NCBI RefSeq assembly: GCF_004795105.1
Contig: NZ_SSBL01000005.1
Span: 1 to 64,000, forward strand
From: Streptomyces sp. A0642
GTDB lineage: Bacteria; Actinomycetota; Actinomycetes; Streptomycetales; Streptomycetaceae
Length of the DNA: 64,000 nucleotides
Reading direction: 5' to 3'
Positions within the stretch are counted from its first letter, which is position 1, and every line of letters begins with the position of its first letter. Position numbers and translations under genes: made by a program. Positions 38,211 through 48,022 of the stretch are shown here, one piece after another. Under the pieces are notes generated by a model. It saw nothing but the letters and a program-made list of their open reading frames with translations, ran no database searches and had not been told where the DNA came from.

Positions 38211-39163
38211 CGGGACTCCTCCGGTCCGGCACCGGTGCTGCCGGGAGCGGCCGATCCGTCGGCCAGGACGCCGAGCAGAGCCTCGGCGGACTCCGGCTTG
38301 AGCATGCCGTGGGCGAGCGCGCGGTCGGCGGTGGCGCGGGCCATCGCGACGTACCCGGCCACGGTCTGCGGGGCGTGGGCGCGCAGCTCGCCGATGTGCG
38401 CGGCGACCGTGCCCGCGTCGCCCCGGGCCACCGGGCCGGTCAGGGCGGCGTCACCGGAGCGCAGCGCGTTGTCCAGGGCGGCGCCGAGCAGCGGGCCGAG
38501 CATCCGGTCGGGGGCGGTGACGCCCGCCGTGCGCAGCAGCTCCATCGACTGGGCGACCAGCGTGACCAGGTGGTTCGCGCCGAGGGCGAGAGCCGCGTGG
38601 TAGAGCGGCCGGGACTCCTCGGCGATCCACTCGGGTTCGCCGCCCATCTCGATGACCAGCGCCTCGGCGGCGAGCCGCAGCTGCTCGGGGGCGGTCACCC
38701 CGAAGGAGCAGCCGGCCAGCCGCTGGACGTCCACGGAGGTGCCGGTGAAGGTCATCGCCGGGTGCAGGGCCAGGGGCAGGGCGCCGGCCCGCAGTGCGGG
38801 ATCCAGCACCTTCGTCCCGTACCGCCCCGAGGTGTGGACGATCAGCTGGCCCGGGCGGACGGCACCGGTCTCGGCGAGGCCCTCGACGAGCCCGGGCAGG
38901 GCGTCGTCGGGCACCGTCAGCAGGACCAGCTCCGCGCGCGCGAGGACCTCGGCGGGCGGTACCAGCGGGACGTCGGGGAGCAGGGCGGCGGCGCGGCGCA
39001 CCGAGGCGTCGGAGACGCCCGACACGGCGACCGGGCGGTGCCCGGCGAGCGCCAGGGAGGCGGCGAGGGCGGGCCCGACGCGGCCGGCGCCCACGACGCC
39101 GACGGTGAGCCGGGCGGGGCGGTCCCTCGCGTCGAGGGGCTCCTTGTGGGTGGTTGCATTCAC
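38207..39163 (-). CDS. Rossmann-like/DUF2520 oxidoreductase-type protein
   Basis: The 318-residue protein has an NAD(P)-type Rossmann domain ([23 protein letters not shown]) and the C-terminal DUF2520 helical domain ([40 protein letters not shown]), resembling ketopantoate or 6-phosphogluconate dehydrogenases. Placement directly before panC suggests a role in pantoate supply (PanE-like), but this is inference. GTG 39163 is preferred, with GGAAGG upstream. It is the first gene of the NAD/CoA operon. Confidence 0.85.
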   Translation of the reverse strand: MNATTHKEPLDARDRPARLTVGVVGAGRVGPALAASLALAGHRPVAVSGVSDASVRRAAALLPDVPLVPPAEVLARAELVLLTVPDDALPGLVEGLAETGAVRPGQLIVHTSGRYGTKVLDPALRAGALPLALHPAMTFTGTSVDVQRLAGCSFGVTAPEQLRLAAEALVIEMGGEPEWIAEESRPLYHAALALGANHLVTLVAQSMELLRTAGVTAPDRMLGPLLGAALDNALRSGDAALTGPVARGDAGTVAAHIGELRAHAPQTVAGYVAMARATADRALAHGMLKPESAEALLGVLADGSAAPGSTGAGPEESR

Positions 39164-39310
39164 GCGGCGGTGGCCTTCCGTTCCAGTCCGCGGGGGGTAC
39201 CGGACGACTTCTCTGCATGCTACGCCAGCGCCCGGCCCGGACCCCGGGCTGTCCACAGCCTGTGGACGGACCCGGCCGCACCTCAACCGCCGGGCGCCCG
39301 GCCGGCGAAC

Positions 39311-39339
39311 CGGCCCGGCCGGCGATCGAGGGCGGAACC
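39311..39339 (-). repeat. Isolated R1-like repeat in the intergenic gap
   Basis: CGGCCCGGCCGGCGATCGAG followed by GGCGGAACC resembles the R1 unit of clusters A and B (CCGTCCGGCGATTGAGGACG). It sits in the 282-bp gap 39164-39445 between divergent genes; nothing else is recognised there apart from the downstream -10-like GATGAT. Confidence 0.5.
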
Positions 39340-39445
39340 GGCGCGGGCCCGCGCCGCTCCCTGGGAGTGCGGGCCCGGGCCCGCGGCCGGGGGCGGCGTC
39401 CGTAACCCTGTGGGCAGGGGCTGCGTTCTGCGTGATGATCGTCCC

Positions 39446-40663
39446 ATGGCAGACACGAACGAGCAGGTGCGCGACGAGGCGACGGACGGACCGCAGGTCC
39501 CCGCCGGACACGGGGACGAGGAGGCCGATCAGCAGCGGCTGCGCCGCATCGCCGCGTGGCGGCAGGCCGAGCGGACGCTCTCCCGCTCGGCGGTGGACCG
39601 CTCGCTCGGCGAGCAGCTGGCAGCGCTGACCGCGGGCGCGGCCACGGTCACCGACACCGGCCGGCCCGCCGACATCTACGGCAACGGCATCGTCGCCGAG
39701 CTGGAGGAGCGCATCGCCGGAGTGCTGGGCACCGAGGCCGCCGCGTTCTTCCCCACCGGGACGATGGCGCAGCAGGTCGCGCTGCGCTGCTGGGCCGGGC
39801 GCACCGGCAACCCGACGGTGGCCCTGCATCCGCTCGCCCACCCCGAGATGCACGAGCGCGGCGCCCTGTCCGCGGTCAGCGGGCTGCGCACGGTCCACCC
39901 GACGGCCGAACCCCGGCTGCCCACGGCCGACGAGGTCCGCGACTTCGCGGAGCCGTTCGGCACCTTGATGCTGGAGCTGCCGCTGCGTGACGCGGGCTTC
40001 GTCCTGCCCACCTGGGAGGAGCTGGAGGCCGTCGTGGCGGCGGCCCGTGAGCGCGACGCGGTGGTGCACTTCGACGGCGCGCGGCTGTGGGAGTGCGCCT
40101 CCCGTTTCGGGCGTGGACTGCCGGAGATCGCGGCGCTGGCGGACAGCGTGTACGTCTCCTTCTACAAGACCCTCGGGGGGATCTCCGGGGCGGCGCTCGC
40201 CGGCTCGGCCTCGCTGATCGAGGAGGCCCGCACCTGGCGGCACCGGTACGGCGGTCAGCTCTTCCAGCAGTTCCCGGCGGCGCTCGCCGCCCTGATCGGC
40301 CTGGACCGGGAGCTGCCGAAGCTGCCGTCGTACGTGGCGCAGGCGAAGGTGGTGGCCGCGGCCCTGGCCGAGGGGTTCGCGGAGGCCGGCGCCGGGTGGT
40401 TCCGGGTGCACCCGGAACCGCCGCACACGCACCAGTTCCAGGTGTGGCTGCCCTACCCGGCGGACGTGCTCAGGGAGGCGTCCGTGCGCCAGGCGGAGGA
40501 GACCGGCGTCGCGCTGTTCCGTCTGTGGCACCCGGCCGCCGCGGGCCCGCCCGGGGTGTCGTTCACCGAGGTCACGGTGTCGGAGGCGGGCCTGGAGTGG
40601 ACGGCTGCGGAGGTGCGCGCGGCCGTGGCGGAGTTCATGAAGCGGGTGACCGCGCAGGCGTGA
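39446..40663 (+). CDS. PLP-dependent threonine-aldolase/beta-eliminating-lyase family protein
   Basis: This 405-residue fold-type I PLP enzyme has the PLP lysine at Lys241 (SVYVSFYKTLGG) and the cofactor aspartate at Asp210 (HFDGARLWE). FFPTGTMAQQVAL binds the phosphate. Related proteins are low-specificity threonine aldolases and beta-eliminating lyases; which reaction applies is not clear. A charged N-terminal extension of about 30 residues is present. ATG 39446 lies 6 nt after GATGAT (39434-39439). Confidence 0.85.
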   Translation: MADTNEQVRDEATDGPQVPAGHGDEEADQQRLRRIAAWRQAERTLSRSAVDRSLGEQLAALTAGAATVTDTGRPADIYGNGIVAELEERIAGVLGTEAAAFFPTGTMAQQVALRCWAGRTGNPTVALHPLAHPEMHERGALSAVSGLRTVHPTAEPRLPTADEVRDFAEPFGTLMLELPLRDAGFVLPTWEELEAVVAAARERDAVVHFDGARLWECASRFGRGLPEIAALADSVYVSFYKTLGGISGAALAGSASLIEEARTWRHRYGGQLFQQFPAALAALIGLDRELPKLPSYVAQAKVVAAALAEGFAEAGAGWFRVHPEPPHTHQFQVWLPYPADVLREASVRQAEETGVALFRLWHPAAAGPPGVSFTEVTVSEAGLEWTAAEVRAAVAEFMKRVTAQA

Positions 40664-40681
40664 CGCCGGGCGCCCGCCCCT

Positions 40682-40722
40682 CCCGGTTCCGGATTGACGC
40701 CCGCCGTCAATCCGGAACCGGG
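40682..40722. promoter_or_regulatory. Perfect 18-bp inverted repeat, operator or terminator
   Basis: CCCGGTTCCGGATTGACG (40682-40699) and CGTCAATCCGGAACCGGG (40705-40722) are exact reverse complements with a CCCGC spacer. The repeat starts 19 bp after the lyase stop and ends 29 bp before the HTH gene. It contains a TTGACG -35-like string. It could be the operator of the HTH protein, a terminator of the lyase gene, or both. Confidence 0.7.
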
Positions 40723-40751
40723 ACATCGCCGCCGTCCCGCACCATGGGCGG

Positions 40752-41870
40752 GTGAGCGTAACCATCGACATCGCGGGCCTCGGCCCGGAGCACATCGCCT
40801 TCGAGACCTCCCCCCTCGCCGAGCTCGGCCTCGCCCTGCACGCGCTCTCCGAACCGGGACACCACCCGGGGCTGCACGGCTGGGCGACGGCCACGGCCAC
40901 CGCGCTGGAGCCCGATCTGGCCGACCGGCTGCTCGAAGCGGAATTCCTCTGGCGGAACTCGTTCTCGGACGTCTTCATGCCGTTCGCCGGCATCCGGGGC
41001 GGCGACGGCAGGACGGGCGCCGACCTCGCCGAGGACCTGGACATCCTGGACCGGCTGGACGACGAGCGGTTCGTCACGGCGGCCCTGGAGTTCACCTGCA
41101 CCAGCCTCTACGGGGCCGGTGCGCCCTCGCCGCTCAGCGACCCCGGCATGCGCGCCCGGGCCCTGGACATGGCGGCGGCGCGGGGTGCGCGGCAGACGGA
41201 GTTCACCCAGCGGCTGCTCGCCGATCCCGCCTCCGTGCGCCGCTGGATCCGGCGCCTGTTCGAGGACTGCGACGAGGCCTTCTTCGCGGACACCTGGCGG
41301 CGCGTGCGGGTCCAGCTGGTGGCCGACGCCCGGCACAAGACGGACATGCTGCGCCGCAAGGGGATCGCCGAGTCGCTGCGCGCGGTGTCCGCCGCGCTGG
41401 CGGTCGACGAGGACGTGAAGCGGATCAGCGTCGACAAACTCGCCGAGGGCTCGACCGACGCCACCGACCCGGCCGTCGGCGCCGGACTCACGCTCATCCC
41501 GACGAGTTTCGGCTGGCCCCATCTGATGGTGCTGCACGCCCCCGGCTGGCGACCGGTGATCCACTACCCCGTCCACCGGCCCGAACTGCCCGCCCCCGCC
41601 TCCGTCGAACAGCTCCAGCTGCGGATGGAGGCGCTGGCCCACCCGATGCGGATGCGGCTGTGCCGCAACATCGCCCGCTCGCCGTACACGACGGGGGAAC
41701 TCGCCGACACGAACGGCATCACCGCCCCCGAGGTCTCCCGCCACCTCACGGTGCTCAAGCGGGCGGGGCTGGTCACGACGAGGCGCCGCGGCCGTTACGT
41801 ACTGCACCAGCTGGACCTGACCGTGGTGGCGCGGCTCGGCAGCGACTTCCTGGAGGGCATCCTGCGCTGA
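40752..41870 (+). CDS. ArsR-type HTH regulator with N-terminal DUF5937-like domain
   Basis: This 372-residue protein has a long N-terminal domain (about 1-270, beginning MSVTIDIAGLGPEHIAFETSPLAELGLALHAL) of the type found in actinobacterial DUF5937 proteins. A C-terminal ArsR winged helix follows (about 285-365: RMEALAHPMRMRLCRNIARSPYTTGELADTNGITAPEVSRHLTVLKRAGLVTTRRRGRYVLHQLD). No metal-binding cysteine pair is seen, so it is not a classical metal sensor. The 18-bp inverted repeat just upstream suggests autoregulation. Confidence 0.85.
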   Translation: MSVTIDIAGLGPEHIAFETSPLAELGLALHALSEPGHHPGLHGWATATATALEPDLADRLLEAEFLWRNSFSDVFMPFAGIRGGDGRTGADLAEDLDILDRLDDERFVTAALEFTCTSLYGAGAPSPLSDPGMRARALDMAAARGARQTEFTQRLLADPASVRRWIRRLFEDCDEAFFADTWRRVRVQLVADARHKTDMLRRKGIAESLRAVSAALAVDEDVKRISVDKLAEGSTDATDPAVGAGLTLIPTSFGWPHLMVLHAPGWRPVIHYPVHRPELPAPASVEQLQLRMEALAHPMRMRLCRNIARSPYTTGELADTNGITAPEVSRHLTVLKRAGLVTTRRRGRYVLHQLDLTVVARLGSDFLEGILR

Positions 41871-41871
41871 G

Positions 41872-41886
41872 CCGGGGCGGCCCCGG
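41872..41886. terminator. Short bidirectional hairpin
   Basis: CCGGGG and CCCCGG flank a CGG loop in the 21-bp gap between two convergent genes. The stem is small but GC-only. Confidence 0.4.
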
Positions 41887-41891
41887 TCCCG

Positions 41892-42500
41892 TCAGTCGAA
41901 CCTGATGTGCCGGATGCCCGTCCAGGCCCGCCGCACCCGGTGCCGCAGCGCGCTGTCCGTGTCCGGCAGGAGGGTGAGGCCGGCCGACGCGGCGATCCGG
42001 TCGGCGACCTGGGGGACCGTCAGCCGGTCGGTACGGATGTGCTCGGCGAACTCCGGAGCCACGAGCCGGTCCAGGCAGTGGTCCAGTTTCGCGACGGCGA
42101 AGCTCTCGCGCCGGGCGGTCGGCCCGAGTCCGCGTTCCCGCAGGCGCCTCAGCACCGTCGCACGCTCGGCGAGCAGGGCGAAGTGGTGCACCGCGTGGCC
42201 GTCCTCGCGGAGCCGCCCCACGATCTCCGCGAAATAACCGGCATCGACCAGGGTCATCGGGGCGATGACCGTGCCGGGATGCCCGTCCAGGGTGAGCGTG
42301 AGCATGTCGTACACCCCCTGCCGCCAGACCGGCAGATCCTGGAAGTCCCCGCGCAGCGCGGGCGGCAGCATCCGGTGCAGCCCGAAGCCGACGTGCTCCG
42401 GATCGCAGACCACACTGCCGGGCAGCCGCCGCTTCAGCTCGTAGGCCGTCTGCGTCTTGCCGCCGCCGAACGGGCCGTTGACCCACACCAGTGCGCCCAC
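41892..42500 (-). CDS. TmrB-like P-loop ATP/GTP-binding protein
   Basis: This 202-residue P-loop protein has Walker A GPFGGGKT at its very N-terminus ([20 protein letters not shown]) and a zeta-toxin/TmrB-like body ([33 protein letters not shown]). TmrB binds tunicamycin and confers resistance in Bacillus; the role here is open. Its GTG start lies 3 bp after the response-regulator stop, so it is part of that operon. Confidence 0.82.
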   Translation of the reverse strand: MGALVWVNGPFGGGKTQTAYELKRRLPGSVVCDPEHVGFGLHRMLPPALRGDFQDLPVWRQGVYDMLTLTLDGHPGTVIAPMTLVDAGYFAEIVGRLREDGHAVHHFALLAERATVLRRLRERGLGPTARRESFAVAKLDHCLDRLVAPEFAEHIRTDRLTVPQVADRIAASAGLTLLPDTDSALRHRVRRAWTGIRHIRFD

Positions 42501-42503
42501 CGC

Positions 42504-43178
42504 TCAGCCCGTCCCGCCTCCGGCGCGCACCAGCCCGGTCTCGTACGCGAGGACGACGACCTGCACCCGGTCGCGCAGGCCCAGCTTGGTCAGGATGCGG
42601 CCGACGTGCGTCTTCACGGTCGCCTCGGAGAGCACCAGCCGGCCCGCGATCTCACCGTTCGACAGGCCCTGGGCGACCAGGAGCATCACCTCGCGTTCGC
42701 GTTCGGTGAGCTTGGCGACGTCCTTGTGCTGCGGCTCGGCCGTGCCGCTGGGCAGCAGCGGCGAGAAGCGGTCGAGCAGCCGCCGGGTGGTGGACGGGGC
42801 GACGACGGCGTCGCCGCTGTGCACGGAACGGATCGCGGCGAGCAGTTCCCCCGGCGGCACGTCCTTGAGCATGAAGCCGCTGGCCCCTGCCTTCAGCCCC
42901 GAGAAGGCGTACTCGTCGAGGTCGAACGTCGTCAGGATGAGCACCTTGGGGGCGTCGGGCTGGGCGCAGATGCGGCGGGTGGCCTCGACGCCGTCCAGCC
43001 GGGGCATGCGGACGTCCATCAGGACCACGTCGACGGCGGTGGAGCGGAGGTTCTCGATCGCCTCCGCACCGTCGCCGGCCTCGGCGACGACCTCCATGTC
43101 GGGCTGCGCGGCGAGCACCATCCGGAAGCCGGTGCGCAGCAGCGCCTGGTCGTCGACGAGCATCACGCGGATCGCCAT
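42504..43178 (-). CDS. NarL/FixJ-type response regulator
   Basis: This 224-residue regulator has a receiver domain with phospho-acceptor Asp55 ([10 protein letters not shown]), Asp9/Asp10 and Lys in [10 protein letters not shown]. The C-terminal LuxR-type HTH has [48 protein letters not shown]. It is encoded 57 bp after its kinase and 3 bp before a TmrB-like gene. Signal and targets are unknown. Confidence 0.94.
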   Translation of the reverse strand: MAIRVMLVDDQALLRTGFRMVLAAQPDMEVVAEAGDGAEAIENLRSTAVDVVLMDVRMPRLDGVEATRRICAQPDAPKVLILTTFDLDEYAFSGLKAGASGFMLKDVPPGELLAAIRSVHSGDAVVAPSTTRRLLDRFSPLLPSGTAEPQHKDVAKLTEREREVMLLVAQGLSNGEIAGRLVLSEATVKTHVGRILTKLGLRDRVQVVVLAYETGLVRAGGGTG

Positions 43179-43235
43179 GGGGTCCCTGTCTCCTGTTCGT
43201 TCTGCGGCCGGCCGTCTCTCAACCGGCCGAAGGCC

Positions 43236-44450
43236 TCAGTCGGCGGCCTTGAGCGGCAGCAGCGCGCTGATCCGGAATCCGCCGCCGGGACGCGGGCCGG
43301 CGTCCAGTGTGCCGCCGACCATGCCCACCCGTTCGCGCATACCGATCATGCCGTGGCCCGCGCCGTCGGCGCCGCCGTCCTCGTACAGTTCATGCGCCGC
43401 GCCCCGGCCGTCGTCCTCCACCAGCAGACCGAGCCCGTCGTCGAAGTAGACCAGCCGCACGCTGGCCCCGGCGTTCGGCCCCCCGTGCTTGCGGGTGTTG
43501 GTCAGCGCCTCCTGCACGATGCGGTACGCCGTCAGCTCCACTCCGCTGGGCAGCGAGCGCGGGGTGCCCTCGACCTTGAAGTCGACGGCCAGTCCGGCCG
43601 TTCTGACCTGCTCGATCAGGTCCTCGATCTGCTCGACGTCGGGCTGCGGGACGTACTCCCCCGTCTCCGGGGCGTCCCCCGTGCGCAGCACACCGAGCAG
43701 CCGCCGCATCTCCGCGAGCGCCTGCCTGCCGGTGCCGGAGATGGTCTCCAGCGCCTGCCGGGCCTGGTCGGGGGCCGTGTCCATCACATAGGCGGCCCCG
43801 TCCGCCTGCACCACCATCACGGAGACGTTGTGCGCGACCACGTCGTGGAGTTCGCGGGCGATACGGGCCCGCTCGGCGGCCACCGCGACCTTCGACTGCG
43901 CCTCGCGCTCCCGCTCCAGCCGGGCGGCACGCTCCTCCAGTTGGTCGAAGTAGGCCCGCCGCGTCCGCATCGAGTCGCCGAGCACCCAGGCGAGGACGAA
44001 CGGCACCGTCATCACGACGACGACGAACACCGATTCCGCCCAGCCGCGCGGCGCCCCCTCCTGGTCCGGCCAGCGGAGCTGGGAGAGGGCCGCCGCACTC
44101 AGGCTGCAGACCAGGGCGAGCCGGGACGCCCAGCGTTCGCCGAGGGTGGCCACGGTGAAGGTGATCACCAGCATGGCGAAGTTCGCGACGGTCGGTCTGA
44201 CCCCGAAGGCCAGCTGGGCCACGCCCATCCCGATGGCGAGCAGCAGCATCTTCTCGGGCGCGCGCCGGCGCAGGGCGACGACGAGGCAGAGACCGATGAC
44301 GATCGGCACCACGGCGACGCGCGACGCGCGGCCGCCGTGCCCGGCGCCGCCGACCACGATCGTCATGCCGGAGATCCCGAGGAGGAAGACAGCCCAGAAG
44401 CTGTCGACGCCCGTCGGGTGTCTGCGGATGAAGTCGTAGAGGCGCTGCAC
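43236..44450 (-). CDS. Sensor histidine kinase (HisKA_3/NarX-type)
   Basis: The 404-residue kinase has about five N-terminal transmembrane segments (for example [18 protein letters not shown] and [18 protein letters not shown]). A coiled segment follows, then HisKA_3 with His202 ([28 protein letters not shown]) and a HATPase domain ([26 protein letters not shown]). GTG 44450 is chosen because TACGCT (44458-44463) lies 7 nt upstream; a TTG eight codons earlier is less likely. It is divergent from the methyltransferase gene. Confidence 0.93.
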   Translation of the reverse strand: MQRLYDFIRRHPTGVDSFWAVFLLGISGMTIVVGGAGHGGRASRVAVVPIVIGLCLVVALRRRAPEKMLLLAIGMGVAQLAFGVRPTVANFAMLVITFTVATLGERWASRLALVCSLSAAALSQLRWPDQEGAPRGWAESVFVVVVMTVPFVLAWVLGDSMRTRRAYFDQLEERAARLEREREAQSKVAVAAERARIARELHDVVAHNVSVMVVQADGAAYVMDTAPDQARQALETISGTGRQALAEMRRLLGVLRTGDAPETGEYVPQPDVEQIEDLIEQVRTAGLAVDFKVEGTPRSLPSGVELTAYRIVQEALTNTRKHGGPNAGASVRLVYFDDGLGLLVEDDGRGAAHELYEDGGADGAGHGMIGMRERVGMVGGTLDAGPRPGGGFRISALLPLKAAD

Positions 44451-44546
44451 GTAACCCAGCGTAGGGAAGGCCAAGGGGGGCGTGGGTCAGCCGGAGGGCC
44501 GATCCAGGTCCGGAGACCGTACTCCCCAAGGTGGAGACTTGGGAAC

Positions 44547-45533
44547 GTGACGGATGAGTGGCGTGGGTGGCAGGAGGCGGCCGAGACCGCTTTGTACGGA
44601 GACGGGGGGTTCTACCGGAGCCCCGAGGGGCCTGCGGGACATTTCCGCACCTCGGTCCACGCCTCCCCGCTGTTCGCCGCGGCCGTCGCCCGGCTGCTGG
44701 TCAGGACGGCCGCGGAACTGGGCACGCCGGGCGTCGACCTGGTGGATCTGGGGGCGGGGCGCGGAGAGCTGTTGACGGGGGTGCTCGCCGCGCTGCCGGC
44801 CGAGGGCGGGGAGGGCCTCACGGTACGGGCGTACGCCGTGGAGCTCGCCGCCCGTCCTCCCGGCCTCGACCCACGGGTGCGGTGGTGTGCGAAGCCGCCG
44901 CACGGGGTGCGCGGACTGCTGTTCGCCAACGAGTGGCTGGACAACGTGCCGGTGCCGGTCGCCGAGACGGACGCGGACGGCGTCGAACGGTACGTCCTCG
45001 TGCGGACGGCGGACGGCGCGGAGCGGCTGGGCGAACCGGTGGGCGGCGCGGACGCGCGCTGGCTGCGCCGCTGGTGGCCGTCGGCGGGGCCGGGCAGCAG
45101 GGCCGAGATCGGCCGCCCGCGCGACGAGGCGTGGGCGGGTGCGGTGGCCACCCTGTCCGCCGGGCTCGCGGTGGCGGTGGACTACTGCCACGTACGGGAG
45201 GAGCGTCCGCCGTTCGGCACGCTGACCGGGTTCCGGGCGGGGCGGGAGGTGCGGCCGGTGCCGGACGGCAGCTGCGACCTGACCGCGCACGTGGCGCTGG
45301 ACGCGTGCGCGGCGGCGGGAGGGCCGGGCGCGGAGATCCGCACCCAGCGCGAGGCGCTGCGGGAGCTCGGCGTCAGCGGGGAGCGCCCGCCGCTGTCCCT
45401 GGCGTCGCGAGACCCGGCCGGATACGTGCGGGCCCTGGCGTCGGCGGGCCAGGCCGCGGAGCTCACGGCCCGGGGCGGCCTGGGCGACTTCGGCTGGCTG
45501 ACACAACGCGTCCCGGGCCCGCCCCGCGATTGA
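44547..45533 (+). CDS. MidA/NDUFAF7-family SAM-dependent methyltransferase
   Basis: This 328-residue class I methyltransferase has the SAM loop [17 protein letters not shown] and the family motif [14 protein letters not shown], with [24 protein letters not shown] at the N-terminus. MidA/NDUFAF7 proteins dimethylate an arginine of the complex I 49-kDa (NuoD) subunit in mitochondria. Here the next gene encodes a NuoD paralogue. GTG 44547 gives [10 protein letters not shown]; a much longer open frame upstream is antisense to the kinase and is rejected. The stop codon lies inside the first unit of a 44-bp tandem repeat. Confidence 0.88.
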   Translation: MTDEWRGWQEAAETALYGDGGFYRSPEGPAGHFRTSVHASPLFAAAVARLLVRTAAELGTPGVDLVDLGAGRGELLTGVLAALPAEGGEGLTVRAYAVELAARPPGLDPRVRWCAKPPHGVRGLLFANEWLDNVPVPVAETDADGVERYVLVRTADGAERLGEPVGGADARWLRRWWPSAGPGSRAEIGRPRDEAWAGAVATLSAGLAVAVDYCHVREERPPFGTLTGFRAGREVRPVPDGSCDLTAHVALDACAAAGGPGAEIRTQREALRELGVSGERPPLSLASRDPAGYVRALASAGQAAELTARGGLGDFGWLTQRVPGPPRD

Positions 45534-45646
45534 CGAGCGGGGTCCGGAACCGGCCCCGTCCAGCCCGCCCGGCGATTCAGGAGCGGGGTGTGAGCCGGTC
45601 CCGCCCAGCCCCTCCGGCGATTCAGGTGCGGGGTCCGGGGCGGAGC
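45517..45646. repeat. 44-bp tandem repeat (about 2.9 units) carrying a stop codon
   Basis: Units start at 45517, 45561 and 45605, exactly 44 bp apart, each opening with an R1-like core (GCCCGCCCGGCGATTCAGGA). The first unit contains the TGA stop of the methyltransferase gene (45531-45533). The array fills the gap to the NuoD gene. Confidence 0.8.
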
Positions 45647-45681
45647 CCCGGGGCGCCGGGCCGCAGGCAATACTGTCCCCC

Positions 45682-46824
45682 ATGACGGAGACGACAGTCG
45701 GCATCGGCGGCGCGGCGGAAAGCACCGACATGGTGCTCAACATCGGCCCCCAGCACCCCTCCACGCACGGCGTGCTCCGTCTGCGCATCGTCCTGGACGG
45801 CGAACGCATCCAGCACGCCGAGCCGGTCATCGGCTACATGCACCGCGGCGCGGAGAAGCTCTTCGAGGCCCGCGACTACCGGCAGATCGTGATGCTCGCC
45901 AACCGCCATGACTGGCTGTCGGCGTTCTCCAACGAACTGGGCGTCGTGATGGCGGTCGAGCGGATGCTCGGCATGGAGGTGCCGGAGCGCGCGGTCTGGA
46001 CGCGCACCCTGCTCGCCGAACTGAACCGGGTCCTCAACCACCTGATGTTCCTGGGCTCGTACCCGCTGGAACTCGGCGGGATCACCCCGGTGTTCTACGC
46101 GTTCCGGGAGCGCGAGGAGCTCCAGGCCGTGATGGAGGAGGTCTCCGGCGGCCGGATGCACTACATGTTCAACCGGGTCGGCGGCCTCAAGGAGGACCTC
46201 CCGGCGGGCTGGCTCGGCCGTGCCCGGGACGCCGTCGCCTCGGTCCGTTCCCGGATGGACGTGTACGACAAGCTGGTGCTCGGCAACGAGATCTTCCGGG
46301 GCCGTACGCGCGGAGTGGGCGTCCTGTCGGCCGAGGCCGTGCACGCCTACGGGGTGTCCGGGCCGATCGCCCGCGCCTCGGGCGTCGATTTCGACCTGCG
46401 GCGCGACGAGCCGTACCTGGCGTACGGGGAGCTCCAGGACACCCTGAAGGTCGTCACCCGGACCGAGGGCGACTGCCTGGCCCGCTTCGAGTGCCTGCTG
46501 GACCAGACGCACAACGCGCTGGACCTGGCGGACGCCTGCCTGGACCGGATGGCGGACCTCGCGCCCGGCCCGATCAACCAGCGGCTGCCCAAGGTCCTGA
46601 AGGCCCCCGAGGGCCACACCTACGCCTGGACGGAGAACCCGCTCGGCGTCAACGGCTACTACCTGGTGTCCAAGGGCGAGAAGACCCCGTACCGGCTGAA
46701 GCTGCGCTCCGCCTCGTTCAACAACATCCAGGCGCTGACCGAACTGCTGCCGGGGACGCTCGTCGCCGACATGGTGGCGATTCTCGGCTCGCTGTTCTTC
46801 GTCGTCGGCGACATCGACAAGTAG
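45682..46824 (+). CDS. nuoD2: NADH dehydrogenase subunit D paralogue (orphan NuoD)
   Basis: This 380-residue protein belongs to the complex I 49-kDa/NiFe-hydrogenase large-subunit family: [63 protein letters not shown] and PTGEVYDIDK-like end (VVGDIDK). No other nuo genes are in the window, so it is a second, stand-alone copy outside the main nuo cluster. ATG 45682 is preceded by TACTGT at 5 nt. It could be an alternative quinone-site subunit or act in another reductase. The gene symbol follows common Streptomyces usage. Confidence 0.9.
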   Translation: MTETTVGIGGAAESTDMVLNIGPQHPSTHGVLRLRIVLDGERIQHAEPVIGYMHRGAEKLFEARDYRQIVMLANRHDWLSAFSNELGVVMAVERMLGMEVPERAVWTRTLLAELNRVLNHLMFLGSYPLELGGITPVFYAFREREELQAVMEEVSGGRMHYMFNRVGGLKEDLPAGWLGRARDAVASVRSRMDVYDKLVLGNEIFRGRTRGVGVLSAEAVHAYGVSGPIARASGVDFDLRRDEPYLAYGELQDTLKVVTRTEGDCLARFECLLDQTHNALDLADACLDRMADLAPGPINQRLPKVLKAPEGHTYAWTENPLGVNGYYLVSKGEKTPYRLKLRSASFNNIQALTELLPGTLVADMVAILGSLFFVVGDIDK

Positions 46825-46875
46825 CCGGCCGCCGGCGCCCGTACCGGCCCGCCCGCCCCTGTCCGCGCTCCCGCC

Positions 46876-47919
46876 CTACGAGATCGCGCTGCGCAGCTCC
46901 GCCACGTCCAGCTGCTCGGTCTCGTCGTGGGCGGTCAGGTCGATGACCTTGCCGACGGCCCGGTTCTCCGCCGTGCCGGTGCGGTGCGCGGCCAGCGCCT
47001 CCTCGCCCACCACATCGGCGAGGTCCTCGTTCTGCACGGACTCGATCGCGGCATGCGCCTTCTGCGTACCGAAGAAGTCGAAGCTGCCCTGCGGCACGAG
47101 GTGGCGGCGGGACGCCGCGTACGGCACGACCGCGCTGGCGGCCGGAACCGGGCGCGGGGAGGGCAGGGCCTGAGAGGGCAGAGCCTGGGAGGGCCGGGTC
47201 GCGGGCAGGGCGGCCTGCGGACGGCGGTGCTGCTCGGCGTCCGCACCGGCTGACGGTGCGGGCGGGGCCGCGGCGTGCTTGCCCTGCGGCTCCTCCGTCT
47301 CGCGGGCCCGCTCCGCCAGATCGCGCTTCCGGGCCTGCTCGGCCGTGCGCCGCGCCTCCTGGAGCGCCCGGTTGCGCGAGAGGTCGTCGAGCGCCTGGGC
47401 GGCGCGCAGATACGCGGCCGGGGTGGGGGTGCTGCGCGCGGCGGGCAGTTCGCGGGGCGGCGCGGCCGCCTCCAGCGTGAGCTGCCGACGGCTCTCCAGC
47501 ACACTGGCGCGCTCGGTCTCGGCGTTGGCGTACCGGCGCAGGAGTGCGGCGTGCTCGCCGCGCAGCCCGGCGAGCTCCACGCGCTTGCGGCGCAGCTTCG
47601 TCTCCAGGCGGGCGCGCAGCTCGCGCGACTCCTCCAGATCGGCTTCCAGTTCCGCCACGCGTTCCTCGGCACGCCATTCGTCACTGGCGCGGGCACGCGT
47701 CAGTTCCGCGACGCGACGGCCCGCCTCCCGGTCCCAGCTGCGCATCAGATACGCGCCGGTGACGGCGGCGGCCGCCGCGGCGGCGACGAGTGCGCGCAGG
47801 ACCAGCGGCTCGGCGAGCAGCCAGGCTCCCGCGGCACAGAGCGCCGCTGCTCCGGCGACGGCCGAAGGCGGAAGGATTCTGTGCAGAGGTGGCGAATGGC
47901 GATGGCGTCCACGTGGCAT
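46876..47919 (-). CDS. Membrane-anchored coiled-coil protein of unknown function
   Basis: The protein has 347 residues. Two N-terminal hydrophobic segments (AVAGAAALCAAGAWLLAEPLVLRALVAAAAAAAVTGAYLM, about 20-60) form a membrane hairpin. A charged coiled coil follows (about 62-145: RRVAELTRARASDEWRAEERVAELEADLEESRELRARLETKLRRKRVELAGL), then a Pro/Ala-rich linker. A conserved C-terminus (SFDFFGTQKAHAAIESVQNEDLADVVGEEA) ends the protein. The function is unknown; such architecture is seen in scaffold proteins of polar growth, but nothing specific supports that here. Confidence 0.78.
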   Translation of the reverse strand: MPRGRHRHSPPLHRILPPSAVAGAAALCAAGAWLLAEPLVLRALVAAAAAAAVTGAYLMRSWDREAGRRVAELTRARASDEWRAEERVAELEADLEESRELRARLETKLRRKRVELAGLRGEHAALLRRYANAETERASVLESRRQLTLEAAAPPRELPAARSTPTPAAYLRAAQALDDLSRNRALQEARRTAEQARKRDLAERARETEEPQGKHAAAPPAPSAGADAEQHRRPQAALPATRPSQALPSQALPSPRPVPAASAVVPYAASRRHLVPQGSFDFFGTQKAHAAIESVQNEDLADVVGEEALAAHRTGTAENRAVGKVIDLTAHDETEQLDVAELRSAIS

Positions 47920-48022
47920 GGCCTGAAATTTACCGTGCGTACGGTCCGCTTGGGGGGCCGCCCGGCAATCTGTTCCCGGGGAGTTACCTGACGGCCCCTG
48001 AACCCCTCATTCCGGCCTTGCG

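Noticed and set aside
39164..41101. Long antisense upstream extension of the DUF2520 gene
   Set aside because: The Rossmann motif begins just after GTG 39163, and the upstream part is antisense to the PLP enzyme and the HTH gene.
41907..44546. Open frame of about 880 codons upstream of and in frame with the MidA-type methyltransferase
   Set aside because: It is antisense to a clear response regulator and histidine kinase and has no homologous domain; it is open only because stop codons are rare at this GC content.
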